Positions 20,856-32,500 of a DNA stretch of 64,000 nucleotides are shown in pieces. The first letter of the stretch is position 1, and every line of letters starts with the position of its first letter. Position numbers and translations under genes: made by a program. This stretch comes from Diplonema japonicum (taxonomy: Eukaryota; Euglenozoa; Diplonemea; Diplonemida; Diplonemidae), in assembly GCA_964019335.1 (NCBI GenBank), contig OZ025650.1, positions 1 to 64,000 of the forward strand, given 5' to 3'. The notes under the pieces were generated by a model. The model made no database searches. It was given only the letters and a program-made list of their open reading frames with translations, and was not told the DNA's origin.

Positions 20856-21955
20856 TTATTCAAATTCAGCAACCTTACCAGGGGACTCAAAGTAGTCAGA
20901 GTCGAAGTGGTGGAGACGGACGAAACCATCTTCACCACCGGAGGCGAAGCCGAGACCGTTGGGCTCGCTGGCAAGGGCGTTGACAGGACCGAAATGACCA
21001 GCGATGGTTCCGAGTTCGTCACCGAAGACCTTGTGCATAAATTTGATATCGAATTTGTTCTGGTGGGAAGCGACGTTGGTGATAGACTGCGCGTCAAGAC
21101 CACCACCAAGCACAACGTGGCTCATCACAGAGTTGTTGGTGATGAAGGCGTCGTTTACCGGGAACTCGTTCTGGTAGGTCTTGATGATCGAAACATCTCT
21201 CGCGTCCAGCAGCTTCGCGGTCTTGTCCCATCCTGCCGTCACCATAGTGCAGTAGTCCGAGTCCCACGAGATCCTCCTTGCCTCGTACCCTTCGTGGGGC
21301 AAGCTGAAGCACTTCTCCTTCCCTGTCTCCACGTCCAGTACTGCCACAGACCCGTCCTCACTGCAGAAGTAGATGCTGTCGTTACCCGGGCCCCAAATCG
21401 CCATGTTCACCTTCTCAGGGGTCGTGAACTTCATGAACGGGTTGTACTCGCACTTGTTTTCTGCGATATCCCCCATTTCAGGGATGTGGAAGATGTTGAT
21501 AGCTGGGGTCTTACCCATGGACTGAAGGGGTTTTTATTATTATTGTTATTATTATTTTCTTTTTTTGTTGCAATACCTTGTCGGTCACGGTTGCGAGCAT
21601 CCTGTCACCGTGGGCCCACGACACGCACCTCGAGGGTGTTGGGTGCTTTAGGAGCGCCAGCTGTTCGCCGGTCTCCACGTTCCATATTCTTGTCGACTGG
21701 TCAGCCCCTGCAGTCGCCAGAAGCGTGCTCGCAGCGTTCACGTCACACCCCCACACAGCACCCGTGTGGCCCTCGTACGTTCCCAGCCTCTCTCCAGTCT
21801 CTGCGTTCCACACCGTCGGGTTTGTGTCCTTCGCCGTCGAGAACAGCAAATCACCCTCCTTGTTATACTTAACCTGTGCAGTGTGGGATTATTGTGTTGC
21901 CGCCCCATACCATCGTTACGGCACGAGTGTGCCCATGAAGTGCCAAAGGTCTCAT
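20856..21955 (-). CDS. eIF3i: Translation initiation factor eIF3 subunit i
   Basis: Three exons: 21955-21911, 21873-21577 and 21521-20856, with introns 21874-21910 (37 nt) and 21522-21576 (55 nt). The spliced frame is 1008 nt, 335 residues, close to the usual ~325. It starts MRPLALHGHTRAVTM then VKYNKEGDLLFSTAKD, matching eIF3i from other eukaryotes, and continues with ERLGTYEGHTGAVW, VILGGG-type (VVLGGGLDAQ), GHFGPVNALA and SGGEDGFVRLHHFD. It forms a seven-bladed WD40 propeller in the eIF3 complex, which recruits mRNA to the 40S ribosome. The second intron starts GTATT and is the longest of the 14 placed in this window. Confidence 0.96.
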
Positions 21956-22093
21956 TTTATTTAATTTATTCCCCTGATCACCTTTTTGGGGGTGTTTTCT
22001 TTTCTTTTTTTCTTTTTATATTTTTCTCCCATTGACGGACAGCATCGGAAGGTATAAATAAGAATCTGATAACTGTTAATAACTCGCTCCTCC

Positions 22094-23262
22094 TTAGATG
22101 TCATAGACCTTGCCGTCAATTTCGATGTTCCTCTTCGGCGGTCGTGTCTCCCTCCTGTGCTGGTAGAACTCACGTTTGATCTCTCGGACCTGTTGTTGTG
22201 TGTTGCTTCGTCTTTCTTGTCGTTCCATACCAACTCCAAAGCCTGGGGTTTGTACTCTTCAAATGATATTTTGCTCTCGCCAAACGACGAAGCCAAACTG
22301 GACAAGCTTAGCTTCAAGGTGTGGAAGGGTTCAAGAACCTCGCCTTCCAAGGCGATGTCGATGCCGTCGAGTAGGCTCGTCACCTGGTCTGTGAAAGCAC
22401 CGACAGGGTCTTCTTCTTCTTCTTCCTCTTCTTCATCCTCTTCCGTTTCTTCTTCCTCCTCTTCAATCTCATACAGTGGAGTAGATGCCGCCAGCAGGGC
22501 CAAGACTGCTGCGAGACATGCAGCCTCCTGTTCGTTGACATCAGGGGTCATCTCCGAGTAGACACCTTTAATGCCCGAGAGCATCTTAGCAGTCTCAGGA
22601 TCCTCCAGCATCATGGCAGCAATATCGTTGTCAGTGATGTCCCAGTCCTCTTCATCTTCATCACTTTCATCTAGCACCGGATCGAGGATGGTCCCGTCAG
22701 GCATTGGCTGGTTCCGCATCCCACAGCACTCTCCCTCCCACCTCTGCTGGATCGGCAGGTCTTTTACATGATAAGCTGAGCAGTTCTTATTCAAACAGAA
22801 GTTGTACAGCCCCCTCCTGTGTGTGTACCTCGCGTTTCCTTCTAGCATGTCCGGATCGTCTAACACGCTCCTCCGTTGTGGCTTCACCTCCACCTCGTCG
22901 TCTGAGCTGTCCCACCTGTCATGGATCCCTGTGTGTGGCAAACCCCCCTTTTCTCCCCACTCTCTCTCCGCAGCCTGGATCTCTTCCTCGGTCAGCTCCT
23001 TTGTCGTGATGAATTCTTCTTTTTCTTGCTGCACTTCAACCAGTCCTGCATCCTCCAACCGCTTCCGCTGCAGCCACTTCGGGTCGCTCCTCATGAAGTG
23101 TGGTGTCACGAGGATGTCCTCTGCGTCGGTGCTGTCAAGCTTCACCTCCTGTCCATATCGCGTGACCTTGCGACGCTTCACGTTAGTGTCGTCAGCGACG
23201 TCTGCGTCCTCACCCTTTGCGGTGGGTTTGAAGAGGTCATCGATGCTGTGCCCACCGAACAT
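22094..23262 (-). CDS. Acidic protein of unknown function
   Basis: Two exons: 23262-22231 and 22189-22094; intron 22190-22230 is 41 nt (GTATGG...AACAG). Splicing gives 375 residues ending in a basic, well-ordered tail (REIKREFYQHRRETRPPKR...KVYDI), whereas reading through gives junk. Visible features are a basic KRRK patch (about 29-32, possible nuclear signal), a Cys-containing segment around GLYNFCLNKNCSAYHV...CC that may bind zinc, and a long Glu run (about 275-295). I do not recognise the family. The N-terminal start is supported by an excellent acceptor (TTTCTTTTTTTTTCCCCAG). Confidence 0.85.
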
Positions 23263-23324
23263 GTGTGTCCACCTCTGTGTTGCTATGGATGGTGGTGCTG
23301 GGGAAAAAAAAAGAAACTTCTTAT

Positions 23325-23861
23325 CTAATGAATCACTTTCCGGTCTATCCAGTCAAAGACCTCGTTGACGCCTGTGCCTGTCACCCCGCTGGCGCTGACG
23401 AGTGTGACGTCGAACTCGTCTGCGAGGTCTGCCATGCCGAGAGAGGTCAGCAAGGTCTCCTCCGCCATGCGAGAGGGCGCGTCTTGCTTGCTGATCACAA
23501 CGAGGAAAGGGACTCCTTTTGCTTTTAGTTTTTCATTACTTAACAGATTGTACAGCTCCACAACACTGGTCGGGAGCTCAGCAGGTTGCGTGGGATCCAC
23601 CACGAACAGCACGCCACTGAGGTCATTGTTCTCTATCTGCCTGTGCGCCAGGCTCAGCATTGACCCGCCGACCTCGATCACTTTCAACGACACGTTGCCC
23701 ACGGACAGGTTGTTCGTGATGTCCACCCCCACCGTTGAGTACAGCTTCCGCATCTCCCTTCCGGGCACTACCATTCCTTTGCAATACGCCTTCAGCTGCT
23801 CCATCAACGTGCTCACACCAGACCCGAGGCCCCCCAACACCAACAACGTCGGGCCGCTCAT
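23325..23861 (-). CDS. ARL16: ARL16-like small GTPase with degenerate P-loop
   Basis: 178 residues. The layout follows ARF-like proteins, nearest to ARL16: TVGVDITN at switch I, VIEVGG in place of DxGG, VLFVVDPTQPAEL and ISKQD in place of NKxD. The P-loop reads GGLGSGVST, so the invariant Lys is Val16 and nucleotide binding may be weak or absent. ARL16 takes part in ciliary protein traffic in animals and tracks with flagellated eukaryotes; that role here is inference. There is no N-terminal myristoylation Gly. The start follows GGTTCGACAG. An SRP-receptor-beta-like GTPase is a less likely alternative. Confidence 0.75.
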   Translation of the reverse strand: MSGPTLLVLGGLGSGVSTLMEQLKAYCKGMVVPGREMRKLYSTVGVDITNNLSVGNVSLKVIEVGGSMLSLAHRQIENNDLSGVLFVVDPTQPAELPTSVVELYNLLSNEKLKAKGVPFLVVISKQDAPSRMAEETLLTSLGMADLADEFDVTLVSASGVTGTGVNEVFDWIDRKVIH

Positions 23862-24018
23862 TTCACCCCCTGTGTCTGTCGAACCGGTGAGTGCAGTGAA
23901 CAGTGAATAACAAAACTATCCTTACGCTAGACAAAGGTCGGGTCGGGTCGGTTTTTTATTACGATCCTGAGACACTGACGCTTAAATAAAAATAGAAGAG
24001 CCCCTTTTCATAACAACT

Positions 24019-25233
24019 CTATTGCGACCCGTAAAGGGCTTTGCAAGTCTCATCCAGTGCAGCAACGACCATGTCGGTTTCCTCGTCGGTGATAGTGAGG
24101 GGGGGCATCACACGCAAGGTGGTGCCCTCTATACCGCAAGGCGCAAAGAAGATGATGGAGTGCTTTTGCAACATGTGCGACGTGAACTCAGTGGCGGCCT
24201 CCTTGGACGGCATGTCAAAGGCGACCATCATGCCGGTGGCACGAGGGTTCAGGAGACTGGGGTACTTTTCGATGGCTGCCAAAAACCTCTCTGCTTGGCG
24301 GTTGGCGTTGGCGAGGAAAGCAGGGTCCTCCATGATGTCAAGAACAGCGTTAGCAGCGGCGGCGGCGACAGGGTTCCCGCCGTATGTCCCGCCATGCATG
24401 GAGGGCTCGAGGGAGTCCATCACCTTCTTGGAAGCAGCGAATCCTGCAAACGGCATGCCACCTGCAACACCCTTGCCGAAGACGACAACGTCGGGTGCAG
24501 CGTTAGGGTAGTACTCGAACCCGAACATCTTGCCGCATCGCCCGAAGCCTGATTGGATCTCGTCGGCAACAAGGAGCGCACCGGAATCTTCGCAGCGTGC
24601 CTTCAAGTGCTCCATCCATTCGACAGGCATCTTGTGGAAGCCGCCTTCCCCTTGGATAGGCTCAATGAGCACGCCTGCAACAGAGTCCCATGCCATGTTG
24701 CCCCGCGATTTCAGATCAAGGCTTTTTATACAGCTTTCAACATCTTCAGGTAACGTTGGTCTTTCGCAGTGGTGGATGTTAGGCTGCGCTGGGAAACATG
24801 GAGAAGTGTATTTACTCCCGCTGGATGTCAAGGTCATGGCGGTAGCGGTTCTTCCGTGGAAGGCGGAGTTCATGGCAAGGATGTTCATACGACGGGTGTG
24901 CGCGCGGATTAGCTTCGATGCTCCTTCGATGGCCTCTGCTCCTGAGTTGCAGAAGAAGAACGTGTCAATGCCGGCAGGCATGTGCTTCTCGAGTCTTTTA
25001 CAGTAGTTCACAAGGGTCTCGCTGTAGTGGCAGTTCACCTGGCAGTGGATGAACTCTTCGGCTTGCTTTTGAATGGCCTTCACGATGTGGGGGTGGCAGT
25101 GCCCTGTGTTCACGACGGCGATGCCGGAAGTGAGATCCAAGTACTTCTTCCCCTCAGTGTCATACACAAAGCAGCCTTTCGCTGACTTCATCGTCAGGTT
25201 TGTCACCCTCCCCCAACAGCGTGCTAATGACAT
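24019..25233 (-). CDS. Class III PLP aminotransferase (4-aminobutyrate/acetylornithine type)
   Basis: 404 residues, complete. A pyridoxal-phosphate enzyme moving an amino group from an omega-amino acid to a keto acid. SGAEAIEGASKLIR, FHGRT, EPIQGEGG, DEIQSGFGR (Asp224) and the Schiff-base Lys254 in VFGKGVAGG are all present. Overall spacing and the HGGTYGGNPVA segment fit bacterial-type GabT and acetylornithine aminotransferase; sequence reading alone does not settle the substrate. A short basic N-terminus could be a mitochondrial signal, though it is weak. No intron. Confidence 0.93.
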   Translation of the reverse strand: MSLARCWGRVTNLTMKSAKGCFVYDTEGKKYLDLTSGIAVVNTGHCHPHIVKAIQKQAEEFIHCQVNCHYSETLVNYCKRLEKHMPAGIDTFFFCNSGAEAIEGASKLIRAHTRRMNILAMNSAFHGRTATAMTLTSSGSKYTSPCFPAQPNIHHCERPTLPEDVESCIKSLDLKSRGNMAWDSVAGVLIEPIQGEGGFHKMPVEWMEHLKARCEDSGALLVADEIQSGFGRCGKMFGFEYYPNAAPDVVVFGKGVAGGMPFAGFAASKKVMDSLEPSMHGGTYGGNPVAAAAANAVLDIMEDPAFLANANRQAERFLAAIEKYPSLLNPRATGMMVAFDMPSKEAATEFTSHMLQKHSIIFFAPCGIEGTTLRVMPPLTITDEETDMVVAALDETCKALYGSQ

Positions 25234-26265
25234 TTCTTTTGTTGTTTTTTTTTCCTCTTTTTTCTCTGTTGGTGGGTCTTTCTTTTAAGGAAGATGGTTC
25301 GTAATTTAAAAAAGAAAATCAATAAATGACGAAACTCATCTATTGAGCAAAAAAAAAAAAAAAAAAAAAAGGAAGAGAGAAAAAAAAAAAAGGAACATTA
25401 ATAATTCGTAAAGTAAAGAGAAAAAAAAAAGAAATAAAGAAATAATTATATTGGAACTCAACATTCTTTTTGTTCCCCCCCCTTTTCTTTCGCTTGGTTC
25501 TTTCTTAATTACTTTTTTGTTTCGCTTTGATTCGAACAAAAAAAAGGATGCAAAGAGCCAGAAAAGAAGAGAAAACAACACGAAGAAAAAAAAAAGATCC
25601 CCTTTTTTGTAAAACTTTTCAGAATAAAAAGTAAACAAGGTACTACTTGCTCTTATCTTGGTTTTCCTTTTTTTTTTTGTTTTCTCTTCTTCTCTTTTCT
25701 TGAAAAAGAAACACCCCTTTTTTCGATGTATTTTTCTTCTTTTTCTTGTTCCGTGTCCAATGTCTGAGAAAGAAAGAGATGAAAGAAAGAGAAGAGAAAG
25801 GACACAACCGTCGGCCTCTGTAATTAAAAAAAAAAAAAAAAGAGATAAATAGGAAAAAAAGGCAAGCACCATGCAGTAGATAGAACGACACGTTTCTATT
25901 TCGGAAAAAAAGAAATTGGAGAAGCGGGGCTAGCATTGGGTGAAGCACTTCAAAAACTTTTATTAACTCCTCAACCCTCCCCGTAGGCCAGTACTTGTTA
26001 ATAATATAAAAGATAGACAAGTCAGAGACTCTCGAAAAAAAAAAAACCCCCCCCAAGACCACGTGATTCATGTATTCGTGGGCAAACTTATCTAAGTACA
26101 AAGGAAAGAAAATTAAAAATGAATATATTTTCTCCCCCTCCCCCAAGGGTAATAGTAGTGGCCTGTCCTTTCAAAAAGATGTGTGGGTGGGTACTGCTTG
26201 CTCGGTAACATTAAAAGATAAATTCCCGAAGAACACAACTAAAAAAAATAAAGATTCCTTCAAAG

Positions 26266-26304
<39 letters not shown>

Positions 26305-26428
26305 TTCGTTCCCGTGGAGGGACACCAGACAGGGGGTGGTGACAAAAAAAAAAAAAAACACACACCAACCAATTAAGGATAGCTTTTTCTTTCTTTTCTT
26401 TTCCTTTCTTTTCTTCTGGTTTCTTTTT
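25234..26428. other. Low-complexity spacer with long A tracts
   Basis: Contains A-rich runs at 25350-25370 and a pure A36 run at 26266-26301, plus A/G and T/C tracts. The acceptor region of the aminotransferase gene lies at the left end. Nothing coding seen. Confidence 0.7.
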
Positions 26429-29400
26429 CTAAAGCGCAGGCTCGTCGTACTCAAAATCTTGCATTTCCTGCTCCGGCTGCCCTTGTCTACCCTGAACATG
26501 CCCTTGACCACCCTGTTCACCCTGAGCATGCCCTGGTTGCATATGCTGTGGCTGCACAAATGCAGGTTGCTGATAAGGCTCTGTTACAGGTGGGGCATCT
26601 TCTTCACTGTCCCTCTGAGCACGCTCGGAAATACGGATGAAGACTTGTTCTAAAGAAGTCTCATTGATGCTGTACTCTGTTATTCCTATGTGTCTGTTGG
26701 TCTCGATAGTCCTGAAGACGGAGGCTAGCGATGCGGTGATGGGGAGCTTGTAGGTCAGCCTGAGGTTCGTGGCCTCCTCCAGCATGGAGTCGGGGTACGT
26801 TGTCACCATGAAGGATCTGACAGCTGCGTCTGCTGCAGGGTCACGCACCCTCAGTTCCAGCTCGTACGCATCACCGAATTTCGATTTCAATTGCTGCAGT
26901 GACCCAATGCACTGCAGCCGTCCGTCCACCATGATCGTGACTCGGTGCTGCAGATGCGACAGCCCCTCCACCTCCTCCAAGTGGTGCGTCGTCAGCACCA
27001 CGCACCTGTCCTTGCAAGCATCCTCCAACGCCCTCCACAACCCCCTCCTGGCCACAGGGTCCATCCCGGCGCTCGGCTCATCTAGGAAGATCACCGGGGG
27101 CCCTCCTATCAAGGCGATCGCCACTGACAATTTCCTCTTGTTCCCCCCCGACAGCGACTTTGCCTTCTTCTTCCTATGGTCCTGAAGGTCAAGCGAGTGG
27201 ATTAACGTTTCAATACTCTCCTTAGCATGCTCCGTTGGGACGCCCCGCAGCCTGCAGTACAGCCACAGATGCTCGTCGGGTGTCAGGTGGTCGAGCAGCG
27301 CATCGAACTGCGGGCAGAAGCCCAGACTCTTCCGCACGTTTTCCAGCTCCGTTGCGATGTCGTAGCCCCTGCCTGTCTCTGGGTTGTGCCCAATCAGCGC
27401 AGTGCCTGATGTGGGCGGAAACTCCCCTGAGAGCACGGACAAGGTAGTTGTCTTCCCTGCCCCGTTGGTGCCCAGAAAGGCGAAGAGCTCTCCTTTTTTG
27501 ACTCCAAACGACAGGTCGTGAACAGCGACCTTCGTGGGCCATGCCTTGCGCAGGTGCTGCACGGTGATGAGGTCACCGTCTCTGCCAGCTTCCACTTCTT
27601 GTCTTTCTTGCATCACAGCACTGTCCTCAACGGCCTCCTGCGCTCCCTGGTTCTGGCGTTGCTCTTTGGTGAAGCGCAGCTTTGCGCGGTACGTAGGCCA
27701 CATTTCGAGAAGGTACGTGATGAGCATGCACAGTGGGATCGAGAGGGCCATGAAGGTGAGGTCGCGACCAACAACCTTCCAGGAGAGGGGTGCGGACTTG
27801 TCGGAGCCCGTCACCTTGAGGAGTGTGAGTGAAGACAGCTGGATGAGACCTTCGCCGAGGCAGAAGGAAGGGACGATACGGTAGAAGTACTGCAGAACAA
27901 AGTTGATGTCGTGGGTGGACTCGATGAGGTCCATGATGAAGGAGGTCACAACGAGGATGAAACCGGTGATGAAGTTGGCGATCGACACAACGCTCTGCGC
28001 CGTGGTGTGTGTGGTGAAGAGGAAGGACACAGCATAGCTGTTGATGACGCTGGAGATGCCGTACATCAAGAACAGCAGGATAGTAGCGGTGGCCGTCTCA
28101 AAGTCTCCAATGAACTCCTTTCTACCGTCGATCGCGAAGAGCAACAACACAATAACCCTAGAGTGAATAGGTATGGGTGAATAGGATTACATACAACGTG
28201 ACTGAGTAGGCGCATATGTCAAAAGCAAATGACGAAAGCCAATACGACGTTACCTTCACACCTGACACCAGCTGCACGTGCTTCGCCTGTGGAATGGCGT
28301 AATGTCTATTAATGACTTATTATTCATACCTTGCTCTCTCTCTCCTTCACAATGAATGAAACGTAGTTGGAGGGCAATAGCGTAAACGGGAGGAGGATTA
28401 CCAGGGATGTTATTAGCACCTGATATGACTTGATAAGGTCCTGAAGGTAGTCAGAGAACGGAAGGGGGTGGTTCCTCGCTTTGACATAGGCAGCATCACC
28501 ACTCTTCTGTCGCAGGATGGCGTTGTGGTACATGTTCAGCGCTGCAGGCATGGAGGCAACCCATGTTGCGTTCGTAAGCAGTGTTGTTGTCTCGTAAGGT
28601 ATGTCCTGCCGTGGTTGTGCATCGAGCGTTGGAAAGGTGTCGCCCCCCGCCATCGCCACCACACGGTCCTCGCTGTGCCCGAAATAATTGTCAAGCAGCC
28701 ATTCTGACAGATGGGCCGAGTTCACGCTCACATTGTCCATCGTGTACTGCTCTGAAGGGAAGGCGCAAACCCCGCTCCCCAAGCACCCCCTGAACAGCTC
28801 GGACCCGTCATCCGCAATCGGCATTTTGAACGGCGTCCCGAACTGCTCCACTCCGAGTTCGATAGAAGGGAACTCCGGCAGCGGTATCCTCCCCATCAGC
28901 AACGCAATGCCAATAAAGAACACGGGCAGACCGAACTGGAAGCACAACGTCCTTTTGTCCCTCTTCGCCGAATGCGCCCTCTTCAGCACTAGAGCTTTGA
29001 ACTGTGACACAGCCAAGTCCGTCCCCGTCACAGGCTCTGATTCCGGGTCCGTGATGCTATACAGCTTGAAATTCTCGTTTCCTTTGCCTACGATATTGCG
29101 GTCAGTGGGGACATGCGCGTCTCCCAGGGCGATTTTCATGAAAACCTCTTCAAGTGTCGTGACGCCCACACCGTAGCTCTCGACCTTGATCTCGCTTTTA
29201 TTTGTGTCGATGTTTTCGAACAGGTTGGGGAAGAACTGCTGGGCCCTACAGGTTGTGAGCACCCCCTCCAGGTGCCGCCTGTCCTCCGGATCGACGGTGA
29301 CGTTCGTGATGAATGTGGCGACGAGCTCGGCACGCTCCTCAACCTGAGAAACAAGCAGCTTGCTCTTCATATCAGTGGACAGCTCTGTCTGGTCCACCAC

Positions 29401-32109
29401 CTCGTCGGTGATAGGCATGTATGAGGGGAGCTGCATTTTGAGTTCGTTCCCGCTGCTTGACAGAAACCTTGCGTTCGGAACGTGAGACCTGACAAGCTGC
29501 TCCACCTTCTCCACATTGCACCCTGCCTGCATGGCGAGGGACAAGTTGTACCCGACACCAAGCTTCTGCTTCAAGAAGAACGGCGACCCTCTGGAGTGCA
29601 AGCGCCCGTTCTCCATGATCATGACAGAATCACCCAGCAAGTCAGCCTCGTCCATGTAGTGTGTGGTCAGCACGATGCAGCGTTCCCTTAGGATCTCTGG
29701 CCTGCGAAGAAGGTGCCACATGGCACGTCTGGACTCCACATCCATCCCGGCCGTGGGTTCGTCGAGGAACACCAGCCTCGGACCGCCAATGAGAGCGATG
29801 GCCACAGAAAGCTTCCTCTTCTGTCCACCGGATAGCGTGCATGAATGCGCATCTTTCTTGCTCCCCAAGTTGATAAGATCAAGCATCTGGTCTACCAAAA
29901 CCTTCAACTTGTCCGTTGGAACGCCCTTAAGCCCGCCGAAGAACATCAGATGCTCCCTGCAAGTGAGATCTGCCCACAAGATATTGTGCTGCGGGCAGAG
30001 CCCAAGATCCTCACGGATCACATCCATGTCGCACAGGATGGACTTGCCCCAGATGCGGCAGTCGCCAGTGTCAGGTTCCAGCATGCCTGTTAGCATGTTA
30101 ATCAGAGTCGTCTTTCCAGCGCCATTGTGCCCCAAAATGCACTGGATCTGCCCTTCATAGAATGACAGTGAGTTGTCAGGAAGCCCCATCCCCAGGTGGT
30201 TCACGGCAGGCACAGGCTTGTTTGGGAATTTCTTTGTAATATCCGTAATGCGGATACGCTCGTGCTGCTGCATCCTCGACGCTGTTTCTTCGTCGTAGCT
30301 CTCGACCACAGGGGGATCAGGGGGCACGTCGCCTACGGAGGAACGCACCACGGGCGTGCTGGACCAGTAAGACCGTTGGAAGAGGAAGAGAGGGTGCCTT
30401 TTGACACCCCATTCAGAGGGCAGCACGTTGTCTAGGTACCAGGCTAGGACGAGGTACAGCAAGGTATCGAAGAGCATCATGAAGATGCAGAGAGCAAAGG
30501 AGTAGCTATCGGAGGTAAACTGGCTCAATCCAGCACCGATGCCCGCGCCTTCATAGTCGCACAGGAGCGAGGCACCATACCCAAAGGCAGAAGGCGACAG
30601 GAGCGAGAGCCATGTTTTGGACGCAACGGAGATCTCATCGTTGATGACGGAGCGGGGGATGGTGGTGAGCATCATGATGAGCGGCGACACAAGGGATGCA
30701 ATGCGCGCCTTCGAGAAGAAGACTGAGATGAGAAGTGAGAGAGCGATGATGGATTCTGAGAAGGACCAGAACAGCAGGAACACCACGAGCGGTGACGAGT
30801 TCTGGAACATGTTCTTCCTGGTGATGCCCACGATAAACAGTGACGACAGTGACTGCAAGATGGTGTAGGTGAGGAACCACGAGGCGTAGAAAGATGGCCG
30901 CGAGAGGCCCATGATAAGCATCCCCTCCCGCTGGCGCTCTTCTTTTTCTAACACAACGGAGCTGACAAGCTTCGACACTGGGTAGATGTACGCAAAGGAT
31001 AAAAACAAAGGCAGAATCTGCTTGGCCCGCATGTAAAACTCGGATTCCTTGTACTGTGCAGTGGGCATGGGGCAGGTCACAACAGGAGTGACGTAAGTTT
31101 CGTTGAGGAGTGCACTTGTGAGGATGGATTGGAGGGTAGTGAATCCCGACAATTGGTATTTCTGGAAAGGTTTCTCACCGAGGCCCTGGGCGAAGCGTTG
31201 ATGGGGACGGCGTGTGCTTGGTGTGGAGGAGTAGTTCATACGTATGGTGAAGTCGTACTGGTTGGCGTCGTCATCCGCTTGAGTGAGTGCGATGACGGCC
31301 CATGTCGTTTCAGCACCGTCACCTTGGGCGTAGCGAACGGCACGGTGCTCATCGGGCCATACACCGTGGCATGTTGTGTCTGTCAGGGTGTCGGCTATAC
31401 TTGCGTTGTACACAGTGTCGAAGAGCATTGTGTGTGAACGCATGTAGCTGATCACATTCTGCACTGCCGAGCACGGGACTGCATCAGAACGTGAGAACTC
31501 GAGGTTCCCAGAGTGCTCCAACGACGCGACGTCAAACTTTTGAGCGAAGCTGTAGTCCACACTCTTCTGCAACACCACCATGCTGTCAAAATTAGTCACA
31601 TCAACCGGGGCCGTTAGATTTATACTCGGAGGAGATGAACCTAGCTTCAGTCTGACCTGCGCCTGCCACTTTTCCCCGGGAGGCGGACGGATATCAGCTA
31701 AAACAGGCCCCGAGGAGCATTCTGTAAAGCCTACCGGATTGTTTGCATGGGGTGGGAGGCCGGAGACGCATGCGATCTTGTCCTTTACGAAAGATGTAGT
31801 GTTGACTAAAGGGTTGTTCATATAGTCTCCAGGGGGTCTTGTGTACAGGTTGGCTGCGAGGTACCCAGAGACAACCATCAAGACAAAAAGCGGGGGGAGG
31901 AACACCTCGCAGCAGCACCCGCACGGCTTTCTCCGCTTCAGTTTCATGTTCTTGTCGATTGTCAGCTTCAAGTGACTCAACGTCCTGTGCTTCTGCTCAT
32001 ATCTCCGTAAATCTATGCTCCCCGCCGCTGCCGTCTGCTTAGTACGGGTGTCATTTTCGTCAAAGTCTGCGAGGAGCATACCAAGCTCCTCATCGTGATT
32101 GTTGCTCAT
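26429..32109 (-). CDS. ABCA-type full-length ABC transporter
   Basis: Three exons: 32109-28330, 28286-28195 and 28157-26429, with introns 28287-28329 (43 nt, ...CACAG) and 28158-28194 (37 nt, ...CTCTAG), both starting GTATG. The spliced protein has 1866 residues. Joining restores KERESK-AKHVQLVSGVKVTSYWLS and TLVIVLLLFAIDGRKEF, the ABCA second membrane-domain entry. Layout: first TM (about 65-85), large extracytosolic loop, membrane helices (about 370-550), NBD1 with Walker A GHNGAGKTT (about 661) and LSGGQKRKLS, second loop and membrane domain, NBD2 with GTNGAGKTT (about 1520) and LSGGNKRKLS. Both Walker B motifs (FLDEP.AGMD) are intact, so both sites should hydrolyse ATP. ABCA proteins move lipids across membranes. 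The C-terminal ~45 residues are Gln/Gly/Pro-rich. Confidence 0.96.
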
Positions 32110-32500
32110 CTTCTACCCTCTTCTTCTATCTTTTTTTTTTCTTCGCCCGATATCTCTTCTCCACCCTTTCCCTTTGTATTGGTGTGCACACGATTTGGAA
32201 GCAGAAAAGAAAAGGGGGGGAAAGGTGGGAAATAAAACTCTCAAGGTTCAAGTATGAGTATGTAGAAGAACTCATTAAAACCGAAGCAATATAATGGATA
32301 GGGCGGAAGGAAAAAAAAGAAAGTACAAGAAATATAGGAAAAGCAACTACACCACCTAAATGACAGGAACACAAAAATGAAGAAAAAAGGGGGTATACAT
32401 CTCTCTCAAAATAATAATTAAAAACCTTTAAAAACAAAATAATTAGACTTTTGCCGCGACTTCGAAGTGCAGCCATGAGTCTTTCTCATTTTCCCCTTTT
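32110..32500. other. Spacer between transporter and phosphoesterase genes
   Basis: Contains the likely SL acceptor of the transporter gene (minus-strand pyrimidine tract around 32190-32220 followed by ACCAATACAAAG). No other feature seen. Confidence 0.5.
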
